Positions 1 through 5,899 of a stretch of DNA of 8,283 nt are shown here, piece by piece. The notes below the pieces were generated by a model. That model searched no databases, was not told the origin of the DNA, and saw only the letters and a program-made list of their open reading frames with translations. A program made the translations under genes and the position numbers. The DNA comes from JANOXC01 sp031418215. Lineage in GTDB: Bacteria; Bacteroidota; Bacteroidia; AKYH767-A; OLB10. The stretch's first letter is position 1, and each line of letters opens with the position of its first letter. The stretch is taken from positions 1 through 8,283 of the forward strand of contig JANOXC010000005.1 in the NCBI GenBank assembly GCA_031418215.1. Direction: 5' to 3'.

Positions 1-538
1 AACGAATGTAAAAAGCATACAAGGTTTCTCCAGGTCTTCCGGAAGCCGGGTCTTCGTTGGTGGATACATATTTATGATGACCCCTGTTATGTTCAATGAA
101 GAAGTGCATATATAAAGAGGTCAGCAAAAGCATTTTACTCATTGCCTGCTCATACCAGGTTGAACGATGTCCCAATTCATGCGCAGCATTGATACCAATT
201 ATTCCGCATGACATTCCAAAAGCTGTTGTCATCCCTGCCTTTTCATACCAGGGTAATGACTCATTACTAACTTGATTCAAAAAGAAATATAGCAATGCAT
301 ATTGAGTAGGGACCAAACCGTAAAGCAGCACGTCATAGAATACATCTTTCTTGGCCAATTCTTCTTCAATAGCATTTAAGTTTTTACTAGATCCCGAAAG
401 GAAGAGTTCAATTAATGGAATTAAAATAAAAAATACGAAGATTGCAGAAAATGTCCATATACCGTTTAATGATAAGGATGTTGCCACCACTAACGGGGAG
501 AGGTATACGAGAAAATATTTCAAGCGGTGGAAATGCAT
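1..538 (-). CDS. alkB: AlkB-family membrane di-iron hydroxylase (alkane 1-monooxygenase-like), N-terminal part
   Basis: Translating the minus strand from the ATG at 538-536 gives 179 open residues that run off the left edge. An in-frame TAG lies four codons upstream, so this ATG is the earliest possible start. There is no Shine-Dalgarno sequence. The protein is strongly hydrophobic, with probable membrane segments near residues 7-23, 26-46, 70-88 and 103-118. Two histidine boxes of the AlkB/desaturase class are visible: HELGHR at 120-125 and EHNRGHH at 149-155. They are followed by STNEDPASGRPGE at 159-171, the stretch characteristic of AlkB rather than of ordinary fatty acid desaturases. Family members are inner-membrane di-iron enzymes that hydroxylate the terminal carbon of alkanes or similar chains, using rubredoxin for electrons. 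The third histidine box and the C-terminal half lie outside the window. The family is clear; the actual substrate (alkane, fatty acyl or aromatic side chain) cannot be read from sequence. Confidence 0.9.
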   Translation of the reverse strand, partial: MHFHRLKYFLVYLSPLVVATSLSLNGIWTFSAIFVFFILIPLIELFLSGSSKNLNAIEEELAKKDVFYDVLLYGLVPTQYALLYFFLNQVSNESLPWYEKAGMTTAFGMSCGIIGINAAHELGHRSTWYEQAMSKMLLLTSLYMHFFIEHNRGHHKYVSTNEDPASGRPGETLYAFYIR

Positions 539-555
539 ATTATGTTTTTGCTAAA

Positions 556-578
556 TCGGTTGGTGGGTCGCCAACCGA
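556..578. repeat. GC-rich stem-loop upstream of alkB
   Basis: TCGGTTGG (556-563) and CCAACCGA (571-578) form a perfect 8-bp inverted repeat around the 7-nt loop TGGGTCG. The near edge lies 17 nt upstream of the alkB ATG on the minus strand, so it would be a hairpin in the alkB leader if transcription starts further out. Neither side has a T-run, so it does not look like an intrinsic terminator. It could be an operator or a leader structure; its role is not shown. Confidence 0.5.
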
Positions 579-666
579 GTACGATAAGTTGATAAGAAAA
601 TACTTAAAAGGCGTAAAAACTTTTTCATTTCATAAAAATAAGTAATAAATATTAATGCATCATCTC

Positions 667-696
667 AATAGCCCAGGAATTAATTCATGGGCTATT
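667..696. promoter_or_regulatory. Near-perfect 30-bp palindrome upstream of the gcdH promoter, candidate operator
   Basis: AATAGCCCA (667-675) is mirrored by TGGGCTATT (688-696). Between them the core GAATTAATTC (677-686) is itself a palindrome, so the whole 30-bp element has a single mismatched pair (676/687). It sits about 15 bp upstream of the predicted -33 region of the glutaryl-CoA dehydrogenase promoter, in the divergent gap with alkB. No T-run follows on either strand, which argues against a terminator. The symmetry and position suit a dimeric regulator, but no particular family can be named. Confidence 0.4.
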
Positions 697-709
697 AATT
701 CCATACCAG

Positions 710-738
710 TTTTAGTAACGCCGTATTTCCTACTTTTG
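710..738 (+). promoter_or_regulatory. Bacteroidota-type promoter of gcdH
   Basis: TACTTTTG at 731-738 matches the Bacteroidota -7 consensus TAnnTTTG exactly. A T-rich TTTTAG at 710-715 lies at about the distance expected for the -33 TTTG element but is an imperfect match. Transcription would start near 744-747, giving a leader of about 20 nt before the ATG at 764. The -7 match is what is seen; promoter activity is inferred. Confidence 0.5.
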
Positions 739-763
739 CACCCTCAATTTCTATTTTCATACC

Positions 764-1945
764 ATGGCAAAAACAGATTTATTTCAGGCACCCGATTATT
801 TTTTAATTGACGATCTTCTAACAGAAGAACACAAACTTGTTCGCGATTCTGTGCGTAGCTGGGTTAAGAAAGAAGTTTCCCCAATCATTGAAGATTATGC
901 ACAACGTGCAGAGTTCCCGAAACAGTTGGTGAAAGGCCTTGCCGAGATCGGTGCATTCGGTCCGTATATCCCGGTTGAATATGGTGGCGGCGGATTAGAC
1001 CAGATTTCCTACGGATTAATCATGCAGGAAATTGAGCGCGGAGATTCAGGAATTCGTTCCACAGCATCCGTACAAAGTTCCTTGGTGATGTTTCCGATTT
1101 ATACCTATGGAAGTGAAGCGCAACGCAGAAAATATTTACCAAAGCTTGCCAGTGGAGAATATCTTGGATGCTTCGGATTAACGGAACCCGATCATGGTTC
1201 AAATCCTTCAGGCATGCTGACTAATTTCAAAGATGCAGGCGACCATGTAATATTAAACGGTGCCAAGATGTGGATCAGCAATGCTCCTTTTGCACAAATT
1301 GCAGTGGTGTGGGCGAAAGATGAAAAAGGCGATATCCGTGGGTTAATAGTTGAACGCGGAATGGAAGGATTTACCACTCCTGAAACACATGGTAAATGGT
1401 CCTTGCGTGCAAGTGCTACCGGCGAATTGGTTTTTGATAATGTTAAAGTCCCTAAAGAAAATATTTTCCCTGATATCAAAGGACTGAAAGGCCCATTGGG
1501 TTGCCTCAATTCAGCCCGATTTGGAATTGCCTGGGGTGCCATTGGTGCAGCGATGGATTGTTATGATTCAGCATTGCGTTATTCAAAACAACGCATTCAA
1601 TTCGGCAGACCTATCGGAGGATTTCAGTTACAGCAAAAGAAGCTGGCAGAGATGATCACTGAGATCACCAAAGCGCAGTTATTAGCCTGGAGATTGGGAG
1701 TTTTGAAAAATGAGCACCGCGCATCACCTCAACAGATATCCATGGCTAAACGCAATAATGTAAACATGGCATTGGAGATAGCGCGCGAGGCAAGACAAAT
1801 ACATGGAGGCATGGGGATTACCGGCGAATACCCCATTATGCGCCACATGATGAACCTCGAATCGGTAATTACTTATGAAGGAACACATGATATTCATTTG
1901 TTGATTACAGGTATGGATGTGACAGGAGAAAATGCTTTTACATAG
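764..1945 (+). CDS. gcdH: Glutaryl-CoA dehydrogenase (decarboxylating acyl-CoA dehydrogenase)
   Basis: This 393-residue flavoprotein of the acyl-CoA dehydrogenase family should oxidise and decarboxylate glutaryl-CoA to crotonyl-CoA and CO2, passing electrons from FAD to ETF. That is the late step of lysine and tryptophan breakdown. The sequence follows human GCDH closely across its length from memory. The SGIRSTASVQSSLV stretch (residues 95-108) carries the glutarate-binding Arg98-Ser99. GCFGLTEPDHGSNPSGM (135-151) is the flavin/substrate loop. KWSLRASATG (211-220) and GCLNSARFGIAWG (246-258) are family signatures. The C-terminal MNLESVITYEGTHDIH (363-378) contains Tyr371 and the catalytic base Glu372. 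The Arg and the YEGTHD context distinguish it from short- and medium-chain acyl-CoA dehydrogenases. The start is a plain ATG about 20 nt after the predicted transcription start, without a Shine-Dalgarno. It appears monocistronic, divergent from alkB, and complete. Confidence 0.93.
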   Translation: MAKTDLFQAPDYFLIDDLLTEEHKLVRDSVRSWVKKEVSPIIEDYAQRAEFPKQLVKGLAEIGAFGPYIPVEYGGGGLDQISYGLIMQEIERGDSGIRSTASVQSSLVMFPIYTYGSEAQRRKYLPKLASGEYLGCFGLTEPDHGSNPSGMLTNFKDAGDHVILNGAKMWISNAPFAQIAVVWAKDEKGDIRGLIVERGMEGFTTPETHGKWSLRASATGELVFDNVKVPKENIFPDIKGLKGPLGCLNSARFGIAWGAIGAAMDCYDSALRYSKQRIQFGRPIGGFQLQQKKLAEMITEITKAQLLAWRLGVLKNEHRASPQQISMAKRNNVNMALEIAREARQIHGGMGITGEYPIMRHMMNLESVITYEGTHDIHLLITGMDVTGENAFT

Positions 1946-2123
1946 GCATCCCAATTTCATTTTTTTTAAATGAAGATTTATCAAAAGCCCTTTTGTTTCA
2001 GAAATTATTCGAAATAAACAGCTGATTTACAAAGGTTTAATGCCATTGATATGGTGATAAATCACAATTTTGAGTTGATCAATTTGAAGGCTCGGACTTC
2101 TTTCCTACCTTATTAACATTTTA
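1946..2123. other. Non-coding spacer downstream of gcdH with small palindromes
   Basis: I see no gene here. Just after gcdH, TTCATTT (1956-1962) and AAATGAA (1968-1974) form a 7-bp AT-rich hairpin with a T5 loop, and CAAAAG-CC-CTTTTG (1982-1995) is a short palindrome. Either might help end the gcdH transcript, but neither has the GC stem plus U-tract of a convincing terminator. Further on, GTGATAAATCAC (2054-2065) is a perfect 12-bp palindrome and TTGATCAA (2075-2082) a perfect 8-bp one. Both lie 40-70 bp upstream of the predicted yceD -7 element, where an operator could sit. Confidence 0.35.
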
Positions 2124-2131
2124 TACATTTG
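2124..2131 (+). promoter_or_regulatory. -7 element of the yceD-rpmF-plsX-fabH operon promoter
   Basis: TACATTTG is an exact match to the Bacteroidota -7 consensus TAnnTTTG. Transcription would start near 2137-2140, leaving a leader of about 57 nt before the yceD ATG. I cannot point to a clear TTTG -33 box 19-21 bp upstream; the region there is only pyrimidine-rich. It is the best promoter candidate for the downstream cluster. Confidence 0.5.
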
Positions 2132-2141
2132 CAGCCCTTCT

Positions 2142-2170
2142 TTTGTTAATAACCTTAAATGATTAACAAA
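2142..2170. promoter_or_regulatory. Perfect 9-bp inverted repeat in the predicted yceD leader
   Basis: TTTGTTAAT (2142-2150) and ATTAACAAA (2162-2170) are exact mirror arms separated by 11 bp. The element begins a few bases after the predicted transcription start and ends 25 bp before the yceD ATG. It could be an operator just downstream of the promoter or an AU-rich RNA hairpin. A regulator of the fatty acid operon would fit the location, but none is identified. Confidence 0.4.
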
Positions 2171-2195
2171 GCGGGAAATATTAGCCCATTTGGAT

Positions 2196-2726
2196 ATGGA
2201 AAAGCGTTCTCACTACAAAATTCCGTTTGCCAGCCTTGCCAATGGCTTGCACAACTTTGATTATCATATTACCGATTCGTTCTTTGAGCCTTTTAAAGAA
2301 TCATTAATTAATAAGGCAGATGTAAAAGTGAATTTAGCCTTTGAAAAGGGAGTTAATAATTTGCAGTTGACCTTTCATTTCAAAGGGAACATTCATGTAA
2401 CCTGCGTTCGATGCCTTGATGAGTTTGATATTGTAATGGATGAAGAAAGGCATTTAATGGTTAGACAGGTGGAGGAAGTTACGGATGAAGAGAAGGAAGA
2501 CATTATCAGTATTCCGCTTACGAGTAGTGAACTCGATCTCGTTCCTCACCTGTATGATTATCTTAACCTGATGGTTCCACTCAATCCTGTTCATCCGGAT
2601 TTAAAGAATGGTAAATCAGGATGTAATGAAGAAAGCCTCAAAGAAATGAAGCAACATCTGCAGGAGGAAGAACAAGATCAGTCAGACCCCAGATGGGACA
2701 TATTGAAAAATTTAAAATTGAAATAA
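2196..2726 (+). CDS. yceD: YceD/DUF177 family protein
   Basis: This 176-residue acidic protein belongs to the YceD (DUF177) family, which in many bacteria lies directly upstream of rpmF and has been linked to 23S rRNA accumulation. The recognisable parts are the CVRC pair (Cys70, Cys73) followed by LDEFDI; the segment SELDLVPHLYDYLNLMVPLNPVHPDL (111-136), typical of the family; a third cysteine at 143; a charged stretch at 145-164; and the C-terminal DPRWDILKNLK (164-174), a strong family marker. The length is normal for the family. I chose the ATG at 2196; a TTG two codons earlier (2190) is also in frame but less likely. It is the first gene of the cluster, 25 bp ahead of rpmF. The biochemical function is not established from sequence. 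Confidence 0.88.
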   Translation: MEKRSHYKIPFASLANGLHNFDYHITDSFFEPFKESLINKADVKVNLAFEKGVNNLQLTFHFKGNIHVTCVRCLDEFDIVMDEERHLMVRQVEEVTDEEKEDIISIPLTSSELDLVPHLYDYLNLMVPLNPVHPDLKNGKSGCNEESLKEMKQHLQEEEQDQSDPRWDILKNLKLK

Positions 2727-2751
2727 CAGTAACATTTAATATTGAAATAAA

Positions 2752-2937
2752 ATGCCAAATCCTAAACACAAGATCTCGAAAAGCAGAAGAGATAAGCGCA
2801 GAACTCATTACAAAGCTGTTGCTCCAACCATTGCTATTGATGCTACAACCGGCGAAGCCCATTTATGGCACCGCGCTTACTGGCATGAAGACAAACTTTA
2901 TTACAAAGGCAAAGTTGTAATGGAGCGCGAAGCATAA
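2752..2937 (+). CDS. rpmF: 50S ribosomal protein bL32
   Basis: This 61-residue, strongly basic protein begins MPNPKHKISKSRRDKRRTHYK, the N-terminal tail typical of bL32, and ends with TTGEAHLWHRAYWHEDKLYYKGKVV in the Bacteroidota form. It is a structural protein of the large ribosomal subunit. Many bL32 proteins bind zinc through four cysteines; this one has no cysteine at all, so it is a zinc-independent (C-minus) version. It lies between yceD and plsX, as in many bacterial genomes. The ATG has no Shine-Dalgarno; the 25 bp before it contain ATTGAAATAA (2741-2750), an exact copy of the last 10 bases of yceD (2717-2726). It is certainly a real gene despite its small size. Confidence 0.97.
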   Translation: MPNPKHKISKSRRDKRRTHYKAVAPTIAIDATTGEAHLWHRAYWHEDKLYYKGKVVMEREA

Positions 2938-2943
2938 TTTTTG

Positions 2944-2983
2944 AGTTATTAAGTTATTAAGAGATTAAGTTATTAAGTTATTA
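2944..2983. repeat. Five tandem 8-bp units between rpmF and plsX
   Basis: AGTTATTA is repeated at 2944-2951, 2952-2959, 2968-2975 and 2976-2983, with a variant unit AGAGATTA at 2960-2967. It is followed by ATTAACCAATAACCAATCA-type sequence up to the plsX ATG at 3019. Together these fill almost the whole 81-bp gap. The pattern is seen directly; whether it has a function or is simple-sequence drift is unknown. Confidence 0.8.
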
Positions 2984-3018
2984 CTGATAACCCAATACTA
3001 TTAACCAATAACCAATCA

Positions 3019-3978
3019 ATGAGAATCGGAATCGATATTATGGGTGGTGATTTTGCACCATTTGAAATCACCAGGGGTGTAATTTCTGCATTGCCGGAAT
3101 TACCTGCTGATGTAAAATTGGTTTTGTTTGGCGACAAGCAATCTATCCTCGATATTTTCAAGCAGGAAGGAGCAGATGTTTCCAAAGTGGATATTGTTCA
3201 TACAACGGAAGTAATAGGTATGGAGGAACATCCGGCAAAAGCGATTTCTCAAAAACCTGATTCAAGCATCAGCCGTGGTTTCGAATATTTAAAGAAAAAA
3301 CAAATTGATGCATTTGCCGGCGCCGGAAATAGTGGAGCCATGATGGTAGGTGCCATGTTTAGTGTTAAAACTATTCCCGGCATTCTGCGTCCTGCAATTA
3401 GTTCTGTTGTACCAAAAGAAGATGGCAAGTGGGGTGTGATATTAGATGTTGGCGCTAATGCCGACTGTAAACCTGAAGTACTTCAGCAATTTGCAGTACT
3501 GGGTAGTGTTTTTATGGAAAGCGTTTATAATGTTACGAAGCCAAAAGTAGGGTTGATGAATATTGGTGAAGAACCTGAAAAAGGAAATGCATTATCACAG
3601 GCGACACATCAGCTTTTAAAATCAACCAGTCATGTAAATTTTATTGGAAATATTGAAGGCCGCGATCTTTTTAATGATAAAGCGGATGTAATAGTTTGTG
3701 ATGGATTTACAGGTAATGTAATTCTGAAGATGGCAGAATCTTTTTATGATCTCATCGTCCAGCGCAATATTAACGACGATCATTTTCAAAGATTCAATTA
3801 TGAAAACTATGGTGGCTCACCTGTGCTTGGTGTAAATGCTCCGGTTATTATTGCTCATGGCATCAGTAATCAGCGCGCCACCAAAAACATGATTCTGATT
3901 ACAAAACGAATCACTGAAGCAGGCCTAACAGAAAAGATAGCAGGTGCACTGCAAGAAAGCATCACCCAACAGGTATGA
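3019..3978 (+). CDS. plsX: Phosphate acyltransferase PlsX
   Basis: PlsX converts acyl-ACP and phosphate to acyl-phosphate, the acyl donor for PlsY in phosphatidic acid synthesis. It acts at the cytoplasmic face of the membrane as a peripheral protein. The 319-residue length is normal. Family signatures appear in order: MRIGIDIMGGDFAP (1-14), AFAGAGNSGAMMVGAMF (98-114), LDVGANADCKPEVLQQFAVLG (140-160), KVGLMNIGEEPEKGN (175-189), FIGNIEGRDL (208-217) and DVIVCDGFTGNVILKMAE (223-240). The ATG start gives the exact MGGD-containing N-terminus expected. The stop overlaps the fabH start (ATGA, 3975-3978), so the two genes are probably translationally coupled. Both use products of the fatty acid cycle, which explains the pairing seen in many bacteria. 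Confidence 0.97.
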   Translation: MRIGIDIMGGDFAPFEITRGVISALPELPADVKLVLFGDKQSILDIFKQEGADVSKVDIVHTTEVIGMEEHPAKAISQKPDSSISRGFEYLKKKQIDAFAGAGNSGAMMVGAMFSVKTIPGILRPAISSVVPKEDGKWGVILDVGANADCKPEVLQQFAVLGSVFMESVYNVTKPKVGLMNIGEEPEKGNALSQATHQLLKSTSHVNFIGNIEGRDLFNDKADVIVCDGFTGNVILKMAESFYDLIVQRNINDDHFQRFNYENYGGSPVLGVNAPVIIAHGISNQRATKNMILITKRITEAGLTEKIAGALQESITQQV

Positions 3979-4976
3979 CCAAAATAAGAGCGTCTATTAC
4001 TGCAGTCAACGGCTGGGTTCCCGAATATATATTATCCAATAAAGAACTGGAAAAGATGGTGGATACCAACGATGAGTGGATCACCTCGCGTACCGGTATT
4101 AAAGAGCGCCGCTTATTGAAAGGCGAAGGCCTTGGGACTTCTGATATCGGAGAGAAAGCTGTTAAAGGATTATTGGAGAAAAGAGGAATTCGTGCAGATG
4201 AAATTGAGCTGCTTATTTGCGCAACAACAACACCTGATATGCAATTCCCTGCAACAGCAAATATTATTTGCGATAAGGTTGGTGCCGTTAATGCTTTTGG
4301 TTACGACATCAATGCAGCTTGTTCAGGATTTTTGTTCGCATTAGCGACAGCAGCCAAGTTTGTTGAAAGTGGGCAGTATAAAAAAGTAATTGTTGTAGGT
4401 GCTGATAAGATGAGTTCCATAGTAGATTATACCGATCGTTCTACTTGCATTATTTTTGGTGATGGCGGAGGCGCAGTGTTACTCGAACCTTCAACGGATG
4501 GAAATGGAATTATGGATGCCATCTTAAAGAGTGATGGATCCGGACGGCAATATTTACATCAGAAAGCAGGAGGAAGTATTAAGCCTGCAAGCCATGCAAC
4601 AGTTGATGCCAAAGAACATTATATATATCAGGACGGACAACCTGTTTTTAAGTTTGCGGTAAAGGGAATGGCTGATGTATCAGCAGAAATTCTGGAAAAA
4701 AATAATTTAACAGGCGACGATGTGGCATGGCTGGTTCCGCACCAGGCTAATAAACGCATCATTGATGCTACAGCCAACCGCATGGGACTTAGCCATGAAA
4801 AAGTAATGTTGAATATCGAACGTTACGGAAATACCACTAATGGTACCATCCCACTTTGTCTTTGGGAATGGGAAAACAAGATGCATAAAGGCGATAACAT
4901 TATCCTTGCTGCATTTGGTGGTGGATTCACCTGGGGCGCTATTTGGATCAAGTGGTCATATGACGCAAAGGCGTAA
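3975..4976 (+). CDS. fabH: 3-oxoacyl-ACP synthase III (KAS III)
   Basis: FabH carries out the first condensation of type II fatty acid synthesis, joining an acyl-CoA primer with malonyl-ACP to give a 3-oxoacyl-ACP. The 333-residue protein has the complete Cys-His-Asn triad: Cys116 in INAACSGFLFAL, His256 in WLVPHQANKRIID, and Asn286 in ERYGNTTNGTIPL. Other signatures are NDEWITSRTGIKER (32-45), the glycine-rich FGDGGGAVLLE (161-171) and the terminal AAFGGGFTWGAIWIKW (312-327). The start overlaps the plsX stop by 4 bp, supporting one transcript. Primer preference (acetyl versus branched-chain acyl-CoA) cannot be read from this sequence alone. A probable terminator follows directly, so the yceD-fabH unit likely ends here. 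Confidence 0.97.
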   Translation: MTKIRASITAVNGWVPEYILSNKELEKMVDTNDEWITSRTGIKERRLLKGEGLGTSDIGEKAVKGLLEKRGIRADEIELLICATTTPDMQFPATANIICDKVGAVNAFGYDINAACSGFLFALATAAKFVESGQYKKVIVVGADKMSSIVDYTDRSTCIIFGDGGGAVLLEPSTDGNGIMDAILKSDGSGRQYLHQKAGGSIKPASHATVDAKEHYIYQDGQPVFKFAVKGMADVSAEILEKNNLTGDDVAWLVPHQANKRIIDATANRMGLSHEKVMLNIERYGNTTNGTIPLCLWEWENKMHKGDNIILAAFGGGFTWGAIWIKWSYDAKA

Positions 4977-5013
4977 TAATTGATAGGCCTTAATAATTTC
5001 CAATTATTTTTTT
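4975..5013 (+). terminator. Possible AT-rich intrinsic terminator after fabH
   Basis: AATAATTG (4975-4982) pairs perfectly with CAATTATT (5001-5008) around an 18-nt loop, and the right arm runs straight into a T-tract ending at 5013 (seven T in a row from 5007). The arrangement is that of a rho-independent terminator, overlapping the fabH stop codon. The stem is AT-rich and the loop long, so the structure is weak. Confidence 0.4.
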
Positions 5014-5336
5014 AGATGCGCTAATAGACAGGAGGTCCGCTTTCATAAGAAACTGGAATTTTGGTTGCTCTGGAAATAATAGCATATCGGTTTAGTTGTG
5101 GCCCAACAAAAATTCAAAATCAGTAATACTTTCTTTACTTTTCTTTTTTTGAAATTGTGATAAATTCGTCCTTTTTTGCCAAAAAAGCTTAAAATATTGC
5201 AAAAAACGCTATAAAACAGAGGCTAATTAATAAAAATCGGCGGTATTGTTTTTTATGTATATTCGTCCTTTGTTAATCCCAAAGGCAACTCTTCGGAGGC
5301 CAAGTTCTATCATTATTGTATTTTAAAATAACACGT
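5014..5336. promoter_or_regulatory. Non-coding control region upstream of accBC
   Basis: No convincing gene lies here, and there is no trace of efp, which often sits beside accB in Bacteroidota. Two copies of a motif, TTG-N9-TAWATTCGTCCTTTnTT, occur at 5149-5177 and 5246-5274, exactly 97 bp apart. TAAATTCG and TATATTCG are one base from the -7 consensus TAnnTTTG, though the 9-bp spacing to TTG is too short for a standard -33. Between them are the 17-bp palindrome CTTTTTTG-C-CAAAAAAG (5171-5187) and a second TTGC-A6 tract 21 bp on (5197). Near accB, GGC-AA-CTC-TTCG-GAG-GCC (5284-5301) folds as a hairpin with a UUCG tetraloop. A promoter for accBC is expected somewhere here; the exact one is uncertain. 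Confidence 0.4.
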
Positions 5337-5813
5337 ATGAATAAGAAAGAAATTGAAGACCTAATAAAATTTGTGGCCAAAGCAGGAGTCAGCGAGGTAA
5401 GTCTTGAATTAAAAGACGTTAAGATTACGATAAAGAATGCTGTGGCGCAGCGTGTCGAAAATCATGCACCGCCAGTTGCTTATGTCGCCCCTATTGTTGC
5501 CGCTCCGTCGGCAGTCGTTCAACCTGTTGCCACTCCGGTAAAAGAAGCAGCAAAAGCGTCTGAGGATTCAAAATACGTTACCATTAAGTCGCCTATGATT
5601 GGTACATTCTATCGTACTCCTTCACCCGACAAGCCCAACTTTGTAAGTGTTAGTGATGAAATACAGCCGGGTAAAGTGCTTTGCATCATTGAAGCGATGA
5701 AGCTTTTCAATGAAATTGAATCAGAACTAAAAGGAAAGATTGTGAAGATATTGGTTGAAAATGCCACACCGGTTGAATACGACACACCATTATTCTTAGT
5801 TGACCCAAGTTAA
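5337..5813 (+). CDS. accB: Biotin carboxyl carrier protein of acetyl-CoA carboxylase (BCCP)
   Basis: AccB carries the biotin that AccC carboxylates and that the carboxyltransferase uses to make malonyl-CoA. I start at the ATG at 5337 (MNKKEIEDLIKFV), giving 158 residues; a TTG at 5316 would add seven unconvincing residues. An N-terminal helical segment (1-35) is followed by a Pro/Ala/Val-rich flexible linker (about 43-75). The C-terminal biotinyl domain starts near 80 and contains the protruding thumb SPMIGTFYRTPSPDKPNF (85-102), which is specific to acetyl-CoA carboxylase BCCP. The biotinylation motif EAMKL follows, with the modified lysine at 122. The length is usual for the family. accC follows after a 91-bp gap that holds a large inverted repeat, and the pair is probably co-transcribed. 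Confidence 0.96.
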   Translation: MNKKEIEDLIKFVAKAGVSEVSLELKDVKITIKNAVAQRVENHAPPVAYVAPIVAAPSAVVQPVATPVKEAAKASEDSKYVTIKSPMIGTFYRTPSPDKPNFVSVSDEIQPGKVLCIIEAMKLFNEIESELKGKIVKILVENATPVEYDTPLFLVDPS

Positions 5814-5819
5814 TTAGCT

Positions 5820-5899
5820 AATTTGAAAATTTGAAAATGAAATGTTTGTTTTCAAATTATCAGAATATGCCATTTTCAAATTTCCAAATTTCCAAATTG
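5820..5899. repeat. Long inverted repeat of 8-bp tandem units between accB and accC
   Basis: The left arm at 5820-5839 consists of two AATTTGAA units plus AATG. The right arm at 5871-5890 is its reverse complement at 19 of 20 positions, and a further TCCAAATTG continues to 5899. The 31-nt loop holds another TTTTCAAATT (5849-5858) that could pair with either left-arm unit, so alternative hairpins are possible. The right arm ends 5 nt before the accC ATG (5905), where a ribosome would bind. No U-tract follows the stem. Confidence 0.85.

Noticed and set aside
351..645. Two overlapping 67-residue plus-strand open frames (351-554 and 442-645)
   Set aside because: They overlap the alkB N-terminus antisense and the divergent spacer, have no recognisable domain, and their products look like shadow translations of alkB.
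1192..1542. 116-residue minus-strand open frame inside gcdH
   Set aside because: It lies entirely within a strongly conserved gene on the other strand, with no start context or family resemblance.
1..1945. alkB and gcdH as one alkane-degradation locus
   Set aside because: They are divergent and belong to different pathways; sharing a spacer is not evidence of a common pathway.
1956..1995. Terminator of gcdH
   Set aside because: The two small hairpins are AT-rich or have tiny loops and lack a following U-tract; kept only as a remark in the spacer entry.
2693..2920. 75-residue open frame covering rpmF in another frame
   Set aside because: It overlaps the end of yceD and the rpmF gene out of frame; rpmF is clearly the real product.
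5031..5036. GGAGGT, a perfect Shine-Dalgarno-like hexamer
   Set aside because: No start codon lies at a usable distance and no open frame follows, so it is probably chance.
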